Below, piece by piece: positions 35,123-43,893 of a stretch of 64,000 bases of DNA (positions within the stretch are counted from its first letter, which is position 1; every line of letters starts with the position of its first letter). The stretch comes from Lachnospiraceae bacterium (GTDB taxonomy: Bacteria; Bacillota; Clostridia; Lachnospirales; Lachnospiraceae). The DNA lies in NCBI GenBank assembly GCA_031272185.1, contig JAISUG010000092.1:38520-102519 (forward strand). The letters are read 5' to 3'. A program made the position numbers and the translations under genes. Below the pieces are notes generated by a model, which did no database searches, had not been told where the DNA came from, and worked only from the letters and a program-made list of their open reading frames with translations.

Positions 35123-35988
35123 AGAAAAACATAGCGATGGCTGTGGTGGTGGCCGTGGTGGTGTTCGCAATCATCGTCGCAGCCCAGATGGCAGTGGTGA
35201 CCCGGCAAAATGAATACAAGCTCATCCGCCAGTTCGGACGCATCGAGAGGGTCATATCGGAGCCGGGGCTGTCTTTCAAGACGCCATTCATCCAGTCGGC
35301 GGACAGCGTCCCCAAAGAGATCCTGCTCTATGACTTGGCTTCATCCGACGTGATCACCATGGACAAAAAGACCATGCAGACGGACAGTTTCGTGCTGTGG
35401 CGCATCACCGACCCGGTGAAGTTCGCCCAGACATTGGATGGCAACGTCCTCAACGCGGAACGGCGTATCGACACGGTGGTGTACAACTCCATCAAGAACA
35501 TCATCGGCAGCATCGACCAGAACGACCTGATATCCAAACGGGACGAGGATCTGTCCCAGGAAATCTTGCGCAACATCGGGACGAACATGGACCAATATGG
35601 CATCGCTTTCCTGGCGGTGGAAACGAAACGGCTGGACCTGCCGACGGACAACAAGCAGGCGGTGTACGACAGGATGATATCTGAGCGTGCAAAGATAGCG
35701 GCCACATACACCGCCGAGGGTGAGGCGGAGGCCCAGAAGATCCGCAACCAGACAGACAGGGAAGTGGCGGTGAGCATCTCCAACGCCCAGGCGCAGGCGG
35801 CGCAGGTGACGGCGGAGGGGGAGGCGGAGTACATGCGCATCCTGGCGGAAGCCTACAACAGCCCCGAACGCGCCGAGTTCTATGGGTTCGTCCGCTCCCT
35901 GGAGGCCGCACGCAACTCCCTGTCCGGCACCGGCAACACGTTGATACTCCCGGCCGATTCCCCATTGGCGAAGATATTTGTGGAGTAG
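35119..35988 (+). CDS. hflC: HflC-like SPFH membrane protein
   Basis: A 289-residue partner of HflK. N-terminal helix (MAVVVAVVVFAIIVAAQMAV), then SPFH domain with VVTRQNEYKLIRQFGRIERV and a helical stretch ERAKIAATYTAEGEAEAQKI typical of HflC. The four-base overlap with hflK indicates translational coupling. Together they are thought to regulate the FtsH protease; no ftsH is in the window. Confidence 0.93.
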   Translation: MKKNIAMAVVVAVVVFAIIVAAQMAVVTRQNEYKLIRQFGRIERVISEPGLSFKTPFIQSADSVPKEILLYDLASSDVITMDKKTMQTDSFVLWRITDPVKFAQTLDGNVLNAERRIDTVVYNSIKNIIGSIDQNDLISKRDEDLSQEILRNIGTNMDQYGIAFLAVETKRLDLPTDNKQAVYDRMISERAKIAATYTAEGEAEAQKIRNQTDREVAVSISNAQAQAAQVTAEGEAEYMRILAEAYNSPERAEFYGFVRSLEAARNSLSGTGNTLILPADSPLAKIFVE

Positions 35989-35996
35989 TGGAATGA

Positions 35997-36100
35997 AGCA
36001 GGGGGCAGGAAGCAGGGGGCAGGAAGCAGGGGGCAGGGTGCCAGAAGCAGGGGGCAGGAAGCCAGAAGCAGGGAGCAGGGAGCGGGAAGCAGACGGTGGC
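35997..36100 (+). repeat. 14-base degenerate tandem array after hflC
   Basis: GCAGGGGGCAGGAA units repeat about seven times with increasing divergence, beginning about ten bases after the hflC stop. Confidence 0.85.
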
Positions 36101-36165
36101 ATGGAAATCGAACCGGGAAATCGGAGCCGCTTTGTGGTGTGATGCAGCATGGAAGTGGACGGGGC

Positions 36166-36942
36166 ATGGATATCGTACTGGAAAAGTCTGACAAGATCCG
36201 GGCGGAGGCCCTGGGGTATCTGGGTTATGGCAAGAAAGCGGCGCAAGTTGCGGACAGCGCTGTGCTGGCCTTGCTGGACGAGTGCCTGGATGAGCTCTTG
36301 GGGGTGGTCGCCCCCAAAGAGGTGCATCGTTCGTTCCTGCTGAAACATGTCGGGGGTGATAGCCTGGCTGTGGTGCTGGACGGCGAAACCGCAGCAGATG
36401 TTGCGACAGATGCCGTCTTGTCGGAAGAGCTTTGTCGGAAAGACGTGCCTACGGGAATGGGCAACAGCCGGAATGTGGTTGCGGTACATAGCGGTGGCGG
36501 CGGCACCGCTGACGGGCGGTGGCACATCACCAGCCCCAAACTAGCCGCCCACCTGGCGGGATGCCACAGCGTCGTACTGTTTGCGGTGACGCTGGGGCTG
36601 GGGGTGGATCACCTGATCAGGCGGTATTCCAAGGTGCAGATGAGCAAGGCGGCGGTGATGCAGGCCGCTTCCGCCGCACTGGTGGAGGAGGTCTGCGACC
36701 AGGTCAATGCCCTGGTGGCCGATGAGGAGGCCGCAAAGGGAAACGTGACGGTGTCCAGGTACAGCCCGGGATACGGTGATTTCACATTGGAAAACCAGGT
36801 GCGGCTGACGGCGATCCTGGACACCGGACGACGCATCGGCGTGAAGCTCAATGAAAGCCTGCTTATGTCGCCATCGAAATCGGTGACAGCGGTCATAGGA
36901 GTCCGAAAGGCGGCAAACAGGGGCATGTGCAAGGGATTATGA
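36166..36942 (+). CDS. Free-standing methionine synthase reactivation-domain protein
   Basis: A 258-residue protein resembling only the C-terminal activation domain of cobalamin-dependent methionine synthase. The SAM-binding signature RYSPGYGDFTLENQ is present (around residues 197-210), followed by LDTGRRIGVKLNESLLMSPSKSVTAVIG. In separate-subunit MetH systems such proteins help reductively methylate cob(II)alamin. No other MetH piece is in the window, so it may work with a distant MetH or another corrinoid enzyme. The ATG at 36166 after GGACGGGGC is preferred; a GTG at 36139 is an alternative. A Gly-rich patch near residue 107 is an insertion. Its last 14 codons are tandemly duplicated downstream. 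Confidence 0.87.
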   Translation: MDIVLEKSDKIRAEALGYLGYGKKAAQVADSAVLALLDECLDELLGVVAPKEVHRSFLLKHVGGDSLAVVLDGETAADVATDAVLSEELCRKDVPTGMGNSRNVVAVHSGGGGTADGRWHITSPKLAAHLAGCHSVVLFAVTLGLGVDHLIRRYSKVQMSKAAVMQAASAALVEEVCDQVNALVADEEAAKGNVTVSRYSPGYGDFTLENQVRLTAILDTGRRIGVKLNESLLMSPSKSVTAVIGVRKAANRGMCKGL

Positions 36943-37077
36943 ACGCCATCAGGGAACTCACCGGATTATAGGTCCGAAAGGCAGCAAACAGGGGCATGTG
37001 CAGGGGATGATTAACGCCATCAGGGAACTCACCGGATCATAGGTTCGAAATACGGCAAACAGAGGCATGTGCAAGAG
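36901..37077 (+). repeat. Stop-spanning tandem array, period exactly 71, 2.5 copies
   Basis: Copies begin at 36901, 36972 and 37043 (GTCCGAAAGG or GTTCGAAATA). The first encodes the last 14 codons and TGA of the reactivation protein; the third runs up to the fabK start region. Differences among copies show age. Confidence 0.95.
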
Positions 37078-37092
37078 AGGCGACAGGTTTAT

Positions 37093-38052
37093 ATGGAAGG
37101 AATCGGCGACATAACATTAGAAACGCGGCTGACGCGGCTTTTGGGGATACGCTACCCCATCGTCCAGGGAGGCATGGCGTGGGTGGCGGAGCATCGGCTG
37201 GCCGCGGCGGTGTCGGAGGCCGGGGGGCTGGGCATCATCGCCGCCGCCAATGCGCCGGCACACGTGGTGAGGGAAGAAATCCGCCAGGCGAGGGCATTGA
37301 CAGAAAAACCGTTCGGCGTCAACATCATGCTTCTCAGCCCCCATGCGGGCGAGGTGGCGGCCATGGTGGCAGAAGAAGGGGTGAAAGTAGTCACCACAGG
37401 CGCAGGGAACCCGGAAAAGTTCATGGGGCTTTTCAAAGATGCGGGGATACTGGTGATCCCGGTGGTGGCCAGCGTCGCATTGGCCAAACGGGTGGCCCGG
37501 TACGGGGCAGATGCAGTGGTGGCCGAGGGCATGGAGTCCGGGGGGCACATCGGTGAGCTGACCACCATGGCGCTGGTGCCACAGGTGGCGGATGCGGTGG
37601 ATGTCCCGGTGATCGCCGCCGGAGGCATCGGTGACGGCAGGGGGCTGGCCGCCGCGCTCATGCTGGGGGCATCCGGCGTGCAGATGGGCACCCGGTTCGT
37701 GGTGGCCAAAGAGTCCATCGTGCACGAAAACTACAAGGCGCGGGTGCTTTCGGCCAAGGACATCGACACGGTGGTGACCGGCCGCAGCCACGGCCATCCG
37801 GTCCGGGCGCTGCGAAACCAGCTGACCAGGGAGTACGCCCGGATGGAAGCCGAGGGCAAGAGTTTCGAGGAGCTGGAAACGCTGACGCTGGGGGGGCTGC
37901 GCAGGGCTGTGCTGGAGGGCGACACCAAGGACGGGACGGTGATGGCCGGGCAGATAGCGGGCCTGGTGGACAAAGAGCAAACCTGCAAGGAGATGATCGA
38001 AGAAATCGCAGCCCAGGCGGCGGGGATGCTGGAGAAGCGGCAGTGGATGTGA
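37093..38052 (+). CDS. fabK: Enoyl-ACP reductase II (FabK) / nitronate monooxygenase family
   Basis: A 319-residue FMN-dependent TIM-barrel enzyme. Features: YPIVQGGMAWVAEHRLAAAVS, GGLGIIAAAN, GVNIMLLSP, VAEGMESGGHIGELTTM (catalytic histidine region) and PVIAAGGIGDGRGLAAAL with GVQMGTRFVVAKES. It should reduce the enoyl-ACP double bond in the last step of each fatty acid elongation cycle. The neighbour fabZ supports FabK over nitronate monooxygenase. ATG at 37093 is chosen; a GTG at 37069 lies inside the upstream repeat array. Confidence 0.92.
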   Translation: MEGIGDITLETRLTRLLGIRYPIVQGGMAWVAEHRLAAAVSEAGGLGIIAAANAPAHVVREEIRQARALTEKPFGVNIMLLSPHAGEVAAMVAEEGVKVVTTGAGNPEKFMGLFKDAGILVIPVVASVALAKRVARYGADAVVAEGMESGGHIGELTTMALVPQVADAVDVPVIAAGGIGDGRGLAAALMLGASGVQMGTRFVVAKESIVHENYKARVLSAKDIDTVVTGRSHGHPVRALRNQLTREYARMEAEGKSFEELETLTLGGLRRAVLEGDTKDGTVMAGQIAGLVDKEQTCKEMIEEIAAQAAGMLEKRQWM

Positions 38053-38190
38053 CGGCGCATGGGCTGCCGTGGAAAAGGCAGTGGACGTGACGGCGCACGA
38101 ACTGCCGGGGAAGAGGCAGTGGACGTGACGGCGCACGAACTGCCGGGGAAAAGGCAGTGGATGTGACGGCGCAGGGACTGCCGACTTTGG
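38039..38190 (+). repeat. Four-copy 38-base array anchored on the fabK stop
   Basis: GGCAGTGG starts at 38039, 38077, 38115 and 38153, exactly 38 bases apart. The first copy includes the last codons and TGA of fabK. Confidence 0.95.
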
Positions 38191-38206
38191 AAAAAGGAGC
38201 GCAAGG

Positions 38207-38632
38207 ATGCTGGGAACCGAAGAAATCATGGAAATCATCCCCCACCGGCCGCCGTTTTTGCTGATTGACAGCATCGAGGAATTGGTGCCTGGGGTGCGGG
38301 CGGTGGGGTTCAAGACCATAACAGAGGACGAATGGTACCTGAAAGGGCATTTCCCGGGCAGCCCCATCATGCCGGGGGTGCTGATGGTCGAGGCGCTGTC
38401 CCAGGTGGGTGCGGTGGCGATTCTGTCCGTGGAGGAAAACAGGGGCAAGACGGCGTTCTTCGGCGGGATCAACAGCGCCAGATTCAAGAAAAAGGTATTA
38501 CCCGGCGATACGTTGCGCCTGGAGTGCGAGCTCGTCAAGCAAAAAGGGCCCGTGGGCATCGGCAAAGCCACTGCCACCACCGCAGACGGGAAAGTGGCGG
38601 TGGCGGCGGAGCTGATGTTTGCGATCGGGTGA
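38207..38632 (+). CDS. fabZ: 3-hydroxyacyl-ACP dehydratase FabZ
   Basis: A 141-residue hot-dog-fold dehydratase of normal length. The catalytic histidine (His48) and glutamate (Glu62) lie in [20 protein letters not shown]. It makes trans-2-enoyl-ACP, the FabK substrate, and sits directly downstream of fabK. AAAAAGGAG precedes the ATG at 38207. Confidence 0.97.
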   Translation: MLGTEEIMEIIPHRPPFLLIDSIEELVPGVRAVGFKTITEDEWYLKGHFPGSPIMPGVLMVEALSQVGAVAILSVEENRGKTAFFGGINSARFKKKVLPGDTLRLECELVKQKGPVGIGKATATTADGKVAVAAELMFAIG

Positions 38633-38642
38633 GGCAAGTCAA

Positions 38643-38757
38643 CCCCCATGGAGAAAATGCTGACGGCCCTGCCAAGGGGCGGCATGTTCGCCGTCCACGG
38701 GATGGGGAACCCCCCATGGAGAAAATGCTGACTGCCTTGCCAGGGGGCGCCTCGGTC
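38643..38757 (+). repeat. Tandem duplication after fabZ, period 68
   Basis: CCCCCATGGAGAAAATGCTG occurs with its ATG at 38648 and again at 38716, followed in both by a CTGCCA/TTGCCA and GGGGCG context. Confidence 0.9.
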
Positions 38758-38799
38758 GCCGTCCACACTACTGCAACCCTGAATTAAGAAAAATGTAGA

Positions 38800-38828
38800 T
38801 TGCCCTTGCCGAGGAAATCGGGTATAAT
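38800..38828 (+). promoter_or_regulatory. Promoter of the GerMN-like lipoprotein gene
   Basis: TTGCCC (38800-38805) and TATAAT (38823-38828) with a 17-base spacer. The leader of about 245 bases contains the two duplications listed below. Confidence 0.65.
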
Positions 38829-38833
38829 CAGCG

Positions 38834-38912
38834 GGTGTCCATAAGCGTCTGTCAGGGCGGGTACCCGTGCAGTGGGTGCCCATAAGCGTCTGTCAGGGCG
38901 GGTACCCGTACA
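38834..38912 (+). repeat. Leader duplication, period 41
   Basis: About 35 bases around CATAAGCGTCTGTCAGGGCG occur at 38834-38870 and 38875-38911. Confidence 0.9.
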
Positions 38913-38933
38913 GACGGCCAAACGAACAGGCCG

Positions 38934-39027
38934 ACATGGGTGGAGCCGTATATACCAGCGGTGGACACGACCATGGCAGCTATTATGCGCCCATGCTGGC
39001 CGGCACGGGTGGTGCCGTATGTGCCGA
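38934..39027 (+). repeat. Leader duplication, period 69
   Basis: CATGGGTGGAGCCGTATAT near 38935 matches CACGGGTGGTGCCGTATGT near 39004; aligned GGGTGG cores are 69 bases apart. Confidence 0.7.
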
Positions 39028-39080
39028 CGTTGGATATCGCGTTGCCATCGGATTCGAAGAGAAAGGAATTGCGACAAACT

Positions 39081-39731
39081 ATGCCAAAGCAGATTATGAA
39101 AAAACATATGGTCCTTGCGTTTTGCTTGTTGGTGTCGGGGTTGGCGGTCGCCTGTGCCCCCACGGAGAAAACCGTGTCCTCCACCATGCCCTCGGTGGTT
39201 GCAACCATCCCCGGCGAGACCGCCGAGTCCGGCGGGGCATTTGACAAGGTGCCCGACTCCAACGCCGCACCCATGGAGGCGGTGTCCCTTTATGCGCCGG
39301 ACGGCGCAGGGAAACTCAAAAAGACCATGGGGGAAGTGGTGGAGCTGGATGCCCAGGAATTGGTGGACCGGCTGATCGGGCTGGGTGTCCTGGACGAAGG
39401 CACCGAGGTTCTGGGTTATGAAACGGAGGGTGAAGCCGTCGCGGCGGCGGCAGGACCGGGTGCAGGTGTTGCAGGCGCCGCAGACGGCACCGACAGTGCA
39501 TCCGGCGCAGGCGCGGGCACGGATGGCGCAGGGGCTTCCGGCGAGCCGGGAGATGGCAGCAGCGGGAAAATCGGAACCCTGGACCTAAGTGCGCTCCCCT
39601 CGGATGCGGGGCGGGAGATGAAAGTCTATGCCCTGGCCAACACATTCATCGAAAACTACGGGCTGGACCTGCTGATACTGAAAGTGAATGGCGTGGATGC
39701 GGGGGATGCGCTGATTTACCAGACATTCTGA
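39081..39731 (+). CDS. GerMN-domain-like lipoprotein
   Basis: A 216-residue lipoprotein: basic start, hydrophobic core and lipobox LAVAC near residue 23. The mature part resembles a GerMN domain (SLYAPDGAGKLKKTMGEVVEL… and KVYALANTFIENYGLDLLILKVNG), found in spore-germination and envelope proteins. A Gly/Ala/Ser-rich insertion (about residues 125-165) splits the domain. ATG at 39081 is preferred; AAAGGA lies 13 bases upstream, a little far, and ATG at 39096 is an alternative. The function is inferred from the fold only. Confidence 0.7.
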   Translation: MPKQIMKKHMVLAFCLLVSGLAVACAPTEKTVSSTMPSVVATIPGETAESGGAFDKVPDSNAAPMEAVSLYAPDGAGKLKKTMGEVVELDAQELVDRLIGLGVLDEGTEVLGYETEGEAVAAAAGPGAGVAGAADGTDSASGAGAGTDGAGASGEPGDGSSGKIGTLDLSALPSDAGREMKVYALANTFIENYGLDLLILKVNGVDAGDALIYQTF

Positions 39732-39770
39732 GATGATAGAATCCGGACAGCCGTTTTACTTCTAAGTTTC

Positions 39771-39804
39771 TTCGATATCTGAATCGCATAAAAGTATTAT
39801 CGAA
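39771..39804. terminator. Inverted repeat between convergent genes
   Basis: TTCGATA (39771-39777) and TATCGAA (39798-39804) form a 7-base stem with a long loop between the converging lipoprotein genes. Weak candidate. Confidence 0.3.
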
Positions 39805-39845
39805 GGCGTGAGTTTTGATAATGTGGCGAAATGGCGCAAGGGCGG

Positions 39846-41960
39846 TCACCGCGCATCTGCCAGCCACTGACGGAACCGCTCCCGGATGATGGGGAATGGC
39901 GCGGGGCCGATGTCCAGCAGGAAGGTGTGGAATGCCAGGGCGTCGTAGCGGTTGCGCAGGCGTTTCTGCGCGGTGGCCTGCATGTCGGCGATTTCCAGGT
40001 ACCCAGCGTAGTATTCCATATAGTTGGTGGGGTTGGCGGCCATGGTATAGTAGAGCTGTGAGACCACGGATGGGTCCAGCACGCCATAGACTTCGGACAG
40101 GTAGTCGCTGACCTCGTCCTTGGTCCAGCCGTAATAGTTGATGTTCAGCTCCAGAAGCGCATGGAGCCCCAGGGACAGTGAAGACTCATGCGCCAGCACC
40201 TGCCCCAGCTGTTTGGAGAGCCCGTTGTCCAGGCCATAGGCGTAGAGTTCCACGTAAAATGCCCACCCCTCGCTGTAGCTGGACGACGAAAGCAGTTTCC
40301 GGAGCGTAGAGTCGGTGCTTTGGAAAAAATACACGGTCTGCAGCAAGTGGCCCGGATAGCCCTCATGTGCCAGGGTGACGAAAAGGTCGCTGTCCGTGTC
40401 GGTGCTTTCCCCGGCACTAGGGGCGCCGCTTTCCCCGTTGTGGCTGCCATCGCCCGCTGCCCCGTCGCCGTCACCGTCACCGTCCGTCCTTGTGTCCGGC
40501 GGGTTGCTGTTTATGTAGATGGTGTTCGACTCTGCGAAGTCGATGGGAGGGGTCAGGTAGAATGCGGGGCTGAGTACGTTGCGCAGCGCCTCGGGCACGT
40601 ATTTGACCGTGTAGTTGCATTCGGGCAAAGGAGGGAAATCCCCGGCGGCCTGCTCCCGGAGCGTGTCCAGGATTTCCATCGGGTCCGTAGTCGAAAATGC
40701 GTAACTGTCCCACTCATCGGCCAAGTCGGGGTTGTTGCCCAACAGTTCGGAGATCATCCGGGCGTCTTCCCCCATCTTTTCCTCTATGGCCGCCTTCAAG
40801 TCATCCACTGTTTTGTACGAGGGCGCGATGTCATCCGCCAGCAGTTTCTCGTAGTACGCTTTCCCGTCCGCAAAAAGGCAGACGCCGCCGTCGTTTGTGC
40901 CGCTGCCTTTCAGCTGCGCAAGGCCGTCGGCCAGGGTACGGTATGCCGGCAGGAACGAATCTGTCACCGCCTGGAGGTTGCGTTTTTCGTATTCCCCCCG
41001 CTCCGATGGGGTGAGGCCAGGGATTTGGTCCAGGCGCTGGGGGAACGTCTGCACCAGGATACTGTCTTCGGGGTCTGTCAGGTAGTCCATGCATGAGGCG
41101 ATGACCAGGTCGACGCTGCCGTCAGACATAAAAAGCCCCTGCTGGGCCTTGAGTTTCTCCATCTCCAGGATTTGCGCATACAGGTCGTCTATTTCCCCCA
41201 CCAGCGCGATGTAATGATCGATGTCTTGCCTATCGTAAAATGCGTACTCGGCCAAAAGGATGGGCAGCTGCGCCTGAAGGCCAATGGTGGGCCCCAGCGT
41301 GTTTTCGTAGAGTTCAAACCCTTCCAGGGCCAGCGCATTGTCCAGGTTCACCGCAAAGATCTCATAAGCCAGCCGGTCGTCATCGGACAGGTCACCTGGG
41401 GGTATGGCGTCCAGGCGTTCACGCATGGCGCGGTAGTCATCCAAGTCGCGACGCATTTCTTCCAATGAATACTCACCGAAGGTGATGGGGAAACCCTCGC
41501 CGCCCACGCTGATGCCGAAACGCTCTGGGTATCGGAGGGAGAAATGCAAATTGATGGTGGATCCGGACATCTGCTTGCGCAGGAAATCGTCGCATAGTTC
41601 GTCAAATGCGGCTTTGGCCGGGGATATGTCCCGGATAGGTTTATCTGAGGGGGCCGGGACGGCGCCCTCCTTGGCTGTTCCCCCGGCAGGCTGGGTTTCG
41701 CCCGAGGTGAGGCTGTCTTGGTCGGCATCTGAACGCGAATCGCTTTCGTCGGTTGTGCCGTGGCTGTCGGATCCGGGGCTGCCCTGGCCATCAGGCACCA
41801 CAACTGTGGGGGCCGTCGTCTGGCCCTTTTTTGCTGATGTATGCCCTTGGCCCTCACCCGGAGGCAGGCCGCAACCTGACAGAAACAGGGTCAAGCACAC
41901 ACAGGCCATGACAAGTCTACGCGCTGCCCTGCGAAATGTCGTGCGGCGGATGGATGCCAC
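39846..41960 (-). CDS. DUF885-family lipoprotein, probable metallopeptidase
   Basis: About 704 residues from a GTG at 41960. The N-terminus has arginine-rich residues, a hydrophobic stretch and lipobox FLSGC. A Gly/Ser/Asp-rich linker follows, then the DUF885 domain. The probable zinc site is LAHEGYPGHLLQ, matching the HEAxPGHH-type motif, supported later by SEGWAFYVELYAYGLD. Members are thought to be peptidases. The frame stays open to 42137, but that extension would run through a transcription terminator (42034-42076), so the later start is preferred. A short GDGDGDGAAGDGS insertion lies in the catalytic domain. Confidence 0.82.
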   Translation of the reverse strand: MASIRRTTFRRAARRLVMACVCLTLFLSGCGLPPGEGQGHTSAKKGQTTAPTVVVPDGQGSPGSDSHGTTDESDSRSDADQDSLTSGETQPAGGTAKEGAVPAPSDKPIRDISPAKAAFDELCDDFLRKQMSGSTINLHFSLRYPERFGISVGGEGFPITFGEYSLEEMRRDLDDYRAMRERLDAIPPGDLSDDDRLAYEIFAVNLDNALALEGFELYENTLGPTIGLQAQLPILLAEYAFYDRQDIDHYIALVGEIDDLYAQILEMEKLKAQQGLFMSDGSVDLVIASCMDYLTDPEDSILVQTFPQRLDQIPGLTPSERGEYEKRNLQAVTDSFLPAYRTLADGLAQLKGSGTNDGGVCLFADGKAYYEKLLADDIAPSYKTVDDLKAAIEEKMGEDARMISELLGNNPDLADEWDSYAFSTTDPMEILDTLREQAAGDFPPLPECNYTVKYVPEALRNVLSPAFYLTPPIDFAESNTIYINSNPPDTRTDGDGDGDGAAGDGSHNGESGAPSAGESTDTDSDLFVTLAHEGYPGHLLQTVYFFQSTDSTLRKLLSSSSYSEGWAFYVELYAYGLDNGLSKQLGQVLAHESSLSLGLHALLELNINYYGWTKDEVSDYLSEVYGVLDPSVVSQLYYTMAANPTNYMEYYAGYLEIADMQATAQKRLRNRYDALAFHTFLLDIGPAPFPIIRERFRQWLADAR

Positions 41961-42033
41961 GAACCTAGGCAATAAAACGGAGAGGGCGTGCCTATATGTA
42001 TGAGGCAGGCGGGCGGCGAAACAAACAACGCAA

Positions 42034-42076
42034 AAGGCGGCAAAGCCGCCCCTTGCGGGGGAAACATCGCCGCCTT
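42034..42076 (-). terminator. Terminator of the secreted-protein gene
   Basis: AAGGCGGC (42034-42041) pairs with GCCGCCTT (42069-42076), with an inner GGCGGC/GCCGCC hairpin. On the minus strand TTTTGCG follows; on the plus strand GTTTTTTG follows, so it could work both ways. Confidence 0.7.
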
Positions 42077-42130
42077 GTTTTTTGCCGGAAAGCCTCATAT
42101 GCCCCTCGTCTGCCTTGTCGCCAAATCCCG

Positions 42131-43288
42131 TCACCAAATCAGCTCCAGGTAGTCCGTCACCACGTCGTCAATCAAAAGCGCATTGAGCGAATAGGAAGTG
42201 TCCCTGCCGAAATACAGGGTGAACCGGTTGGAACCCTCGCGCAGTTTCACGCCGGTTTCCACCACGACCTCGCCGGGGCCGCCGTCATACACGGTGCAAC
42301 CGTTTATGAATGCCTTCTCCACCTCGTCGTACACCAGGAAATATGCACCCCCATCCTCGGCGTCAGAGGGGAAAATGGAAGATTGCAGGCCGATGGATGC
42401 ATAGGTCTCCTCTTTCGCCCGGATACGGATCTCCTTCACGAAGACGCACACGGGCAGCCCGAGGTTTTTGTCGGCGGGCAGGGCGCGGGAAGTCCTCTGG
42501 ATCGTGATGTCGGCTTTGTCTGTCTCGGTCTCGTCTTCGTCTTCGTCGAAAGCGATCCCGGCGTTTTCTATGATAAATGTCCCGTCATCGTAGACCGTGA
42601 TGTCCAGCGTGTCCGGGCGCTCCCAGACCGGGACGATTTCTTTTTTGGGTTGTTTGACGCCGCCGTAGGTCACGCCGGGGGCGATGTCAAGGGGTTTGAG
42701 CAGGTCGGCCGCAGTCAGGGTTTCGTCGGCATAGCCGCCGGTTTCCATGCGGGCCTGGTATTCTTCGAATGTTTCATCGGCATAGGGGTCGGGCCCCGCT
42801 GTGTCATATGCAGGGGCGCCGGTTGTTTCGGTGGTATCGTCTGATGTGGGCGCGACGGTTTCGTCAGCTGACGCCGGTTCGGCGGTCAGGGCCTGCGCTG
42901 TAGAATCCTCTGGGGGGACTACCGTATCCGCGAAGTCGGAGATTTCCTCGGGGGCGGCCTGGGCCTGGGTGGTTTCCGTTGGCTCTGCGGTGGTCTGGGC
43001 CGTTTCCGGGGCAACCTGGGCAGCTTCCGCCGTGGCTGCGACCGTGGCTGCGGCCGTCGGGTCGAAACTTAGGATGATGCCGGTGGTGACGTCGTTTGCA
43101 GTCTCCGTCGCCTCATTCACTTCCGAAGGGGCTTCCTGCACCACGCCGGGGCCGGTGACGGCATCGGTGTTGTCGGCATTGGCGTTTTTCTTGACGACGC
43201 CGGCCCATGCCACATTGGTGGCCAGCATGGTCAGCATGGCCGTGAGCAGGGTCGCTTGAACAAATTTGGTGATTTTCCAGTTCTTCAT
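42131..43288 (-). CDS. Secreted protein of unknown function
   Basis: A 385-residue protein with a clear signal peptide (MKNWKITKF, then LLTAMLTMLATNVAWA). The next ~130 residues are a Thr/Ala/Glu/Pro-rich, probably disordered stalk. The C-terminal ~150 residues look like a beta-sandwich that may resemble carbohydrate-binding or discoidin-like modules (IRIRAKEETYASIGLQSS, FINGCTVYDGGPGEVVVETG, SNRFTLYFGRDTSYSLNALL), but no family is recognised with certainty. GGGGGAAGGACT lies upstream of the ATG. It is likely on the cell surface. Confidence 0.75.
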   Translation of the reverse strand: MKNWKITKFVQATLLTAMLTMLATNVAWAGVVKKNANADNTDAVTGPGVVQEAPSEVNEATETANDVTTGIILSFDPTAAATVAATAEAAQVAPETAQTTAEPTETTQAQAAPEEISDFADTVVPPEDSTAQALTAEPASADETVAPTSDDTTETTGAPAYDTAGPDPYADETFEEYQARMETGGYADETLTAADLLKPLDIAPGVTYGGVKQPKKEIVPVWERPDTLDITVYDDGTFIIENAGIAFDEDEDETETDKADITIQRTSRALPADKNLGLPVCVFVKEIRIRAKEETYASIGLQSSIFPSDAEDGGAYFLVYDEVEKAFINGCTVYDGGPGEVVVETGVKLREGSNRFTLYFGRDTSYSLNALLIDDVVTDYLELIW

Positions 43289-43509
43289 AAATTCAGTCCT
43301 TCCCCCAATCTGTGGGCTGTTTTGTCGGTGTTCACGGATTGAATCGCATTTGGGTGCCCAGAGGGTGTCGATAGCTTACAAGTACACAAACAAACGCTAC
43401 TGTATTGCCGCAAGCACGGATGTATGTAATGCATACATAAAGATTCTGGCACATATTAGGCGCACATTCCTTTAGGCGGACCCCCTCCGCCAAGTGCCGG
43501 GTGAGAGTC

Positions 43510-43538
43510 ATTGTAACAGACTTTGATCGTTTTTGCAA
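43510..43538 (-). promoter_or_regulatory. Promoter of the secreted-protein gene
   Basis: On the minus strand, TTGCAA (43533-43538) and TACAAT (43510-43515) have a 17-base spacer; the leader would be about 215 bases. Confidence 0.55.
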
Positions 43539-43663
43539 GAATTTTGTTGAAATGCCCCGAAAAAGTTGCAAACACAGTCAACATTTAACAATAAACTCTA
43601 CATTTAGTGAAATTTTTCAAGGGAACCCAAAATGTTGTGGCTGGACGGTGGCGGTTTATGCCC

Positions 43664-43693
43664 TTGACACCCCCCGAGGGGCGGTGGTATGCT
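43664..43693 (+). promoter_or_regulatory. Second MerR-type promoter-like site
   Basis: TTGACA (43664-43669) and TATGCT (43688-43693) are 18 bases apart with a CCCC-CGA-GGGG palindrome in the spacer. It resembles the promoter 179 bases downstream and may be its duplicate. Confidence 0.45.
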
Positions 43694-43842
43694 GGTGGAT
43701 GAGGGGGCGTTTTGCCATAAATTGGCACGGTGCCGCACAAAGATTCCGCATGGGTGTTTTGTTCGGCGATGTCGAACGAATGGGGTGGCGAAACCCCGGA
43801 CAAAGAACATAAAAATATTTTTGAATTTTTCCAAATTCCCTC

Positions 43843-43873
43843 TTGACTCTCCCCTTGGGGGAGGATGTAGGAT
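43843..43873 (+). promoter_or_regulatory. MerR-type promoter/operator of the merR gene
   Basis: TTGACT (43843-43848) and TAGGAT (43868-43873) are separated by 19 bases, the over-long spacer typical of promoters twisted by MerR proteins. The spacer holds the palindrome CTCCCCTTGGGGGAG. Autoregulation by the gene just downstream is likely. Confidence 0.8.
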
Positions 43874-43893
43874 GGTGTGGAAAGGAGGTCGCC

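Larger units (their letters stand above)
43289..43893. other. 600-base control region between divergent genes
   Basis: Contains a minus-strand promoter (43510-43538), two plus-strand MerR-type promoters (43664-43693 and 43843-43873) and AT-rich stretches. No gene is recognised; the open frames crossing it resemble no family. Confidence 0.6.

Noticed and set aside
42077..42137. Longer DUF885 protein starting at 42137
   Set aside because: The extension would be encoded across a transcription terminator and would place ~60 residues before the lipoprotein signal peptide.
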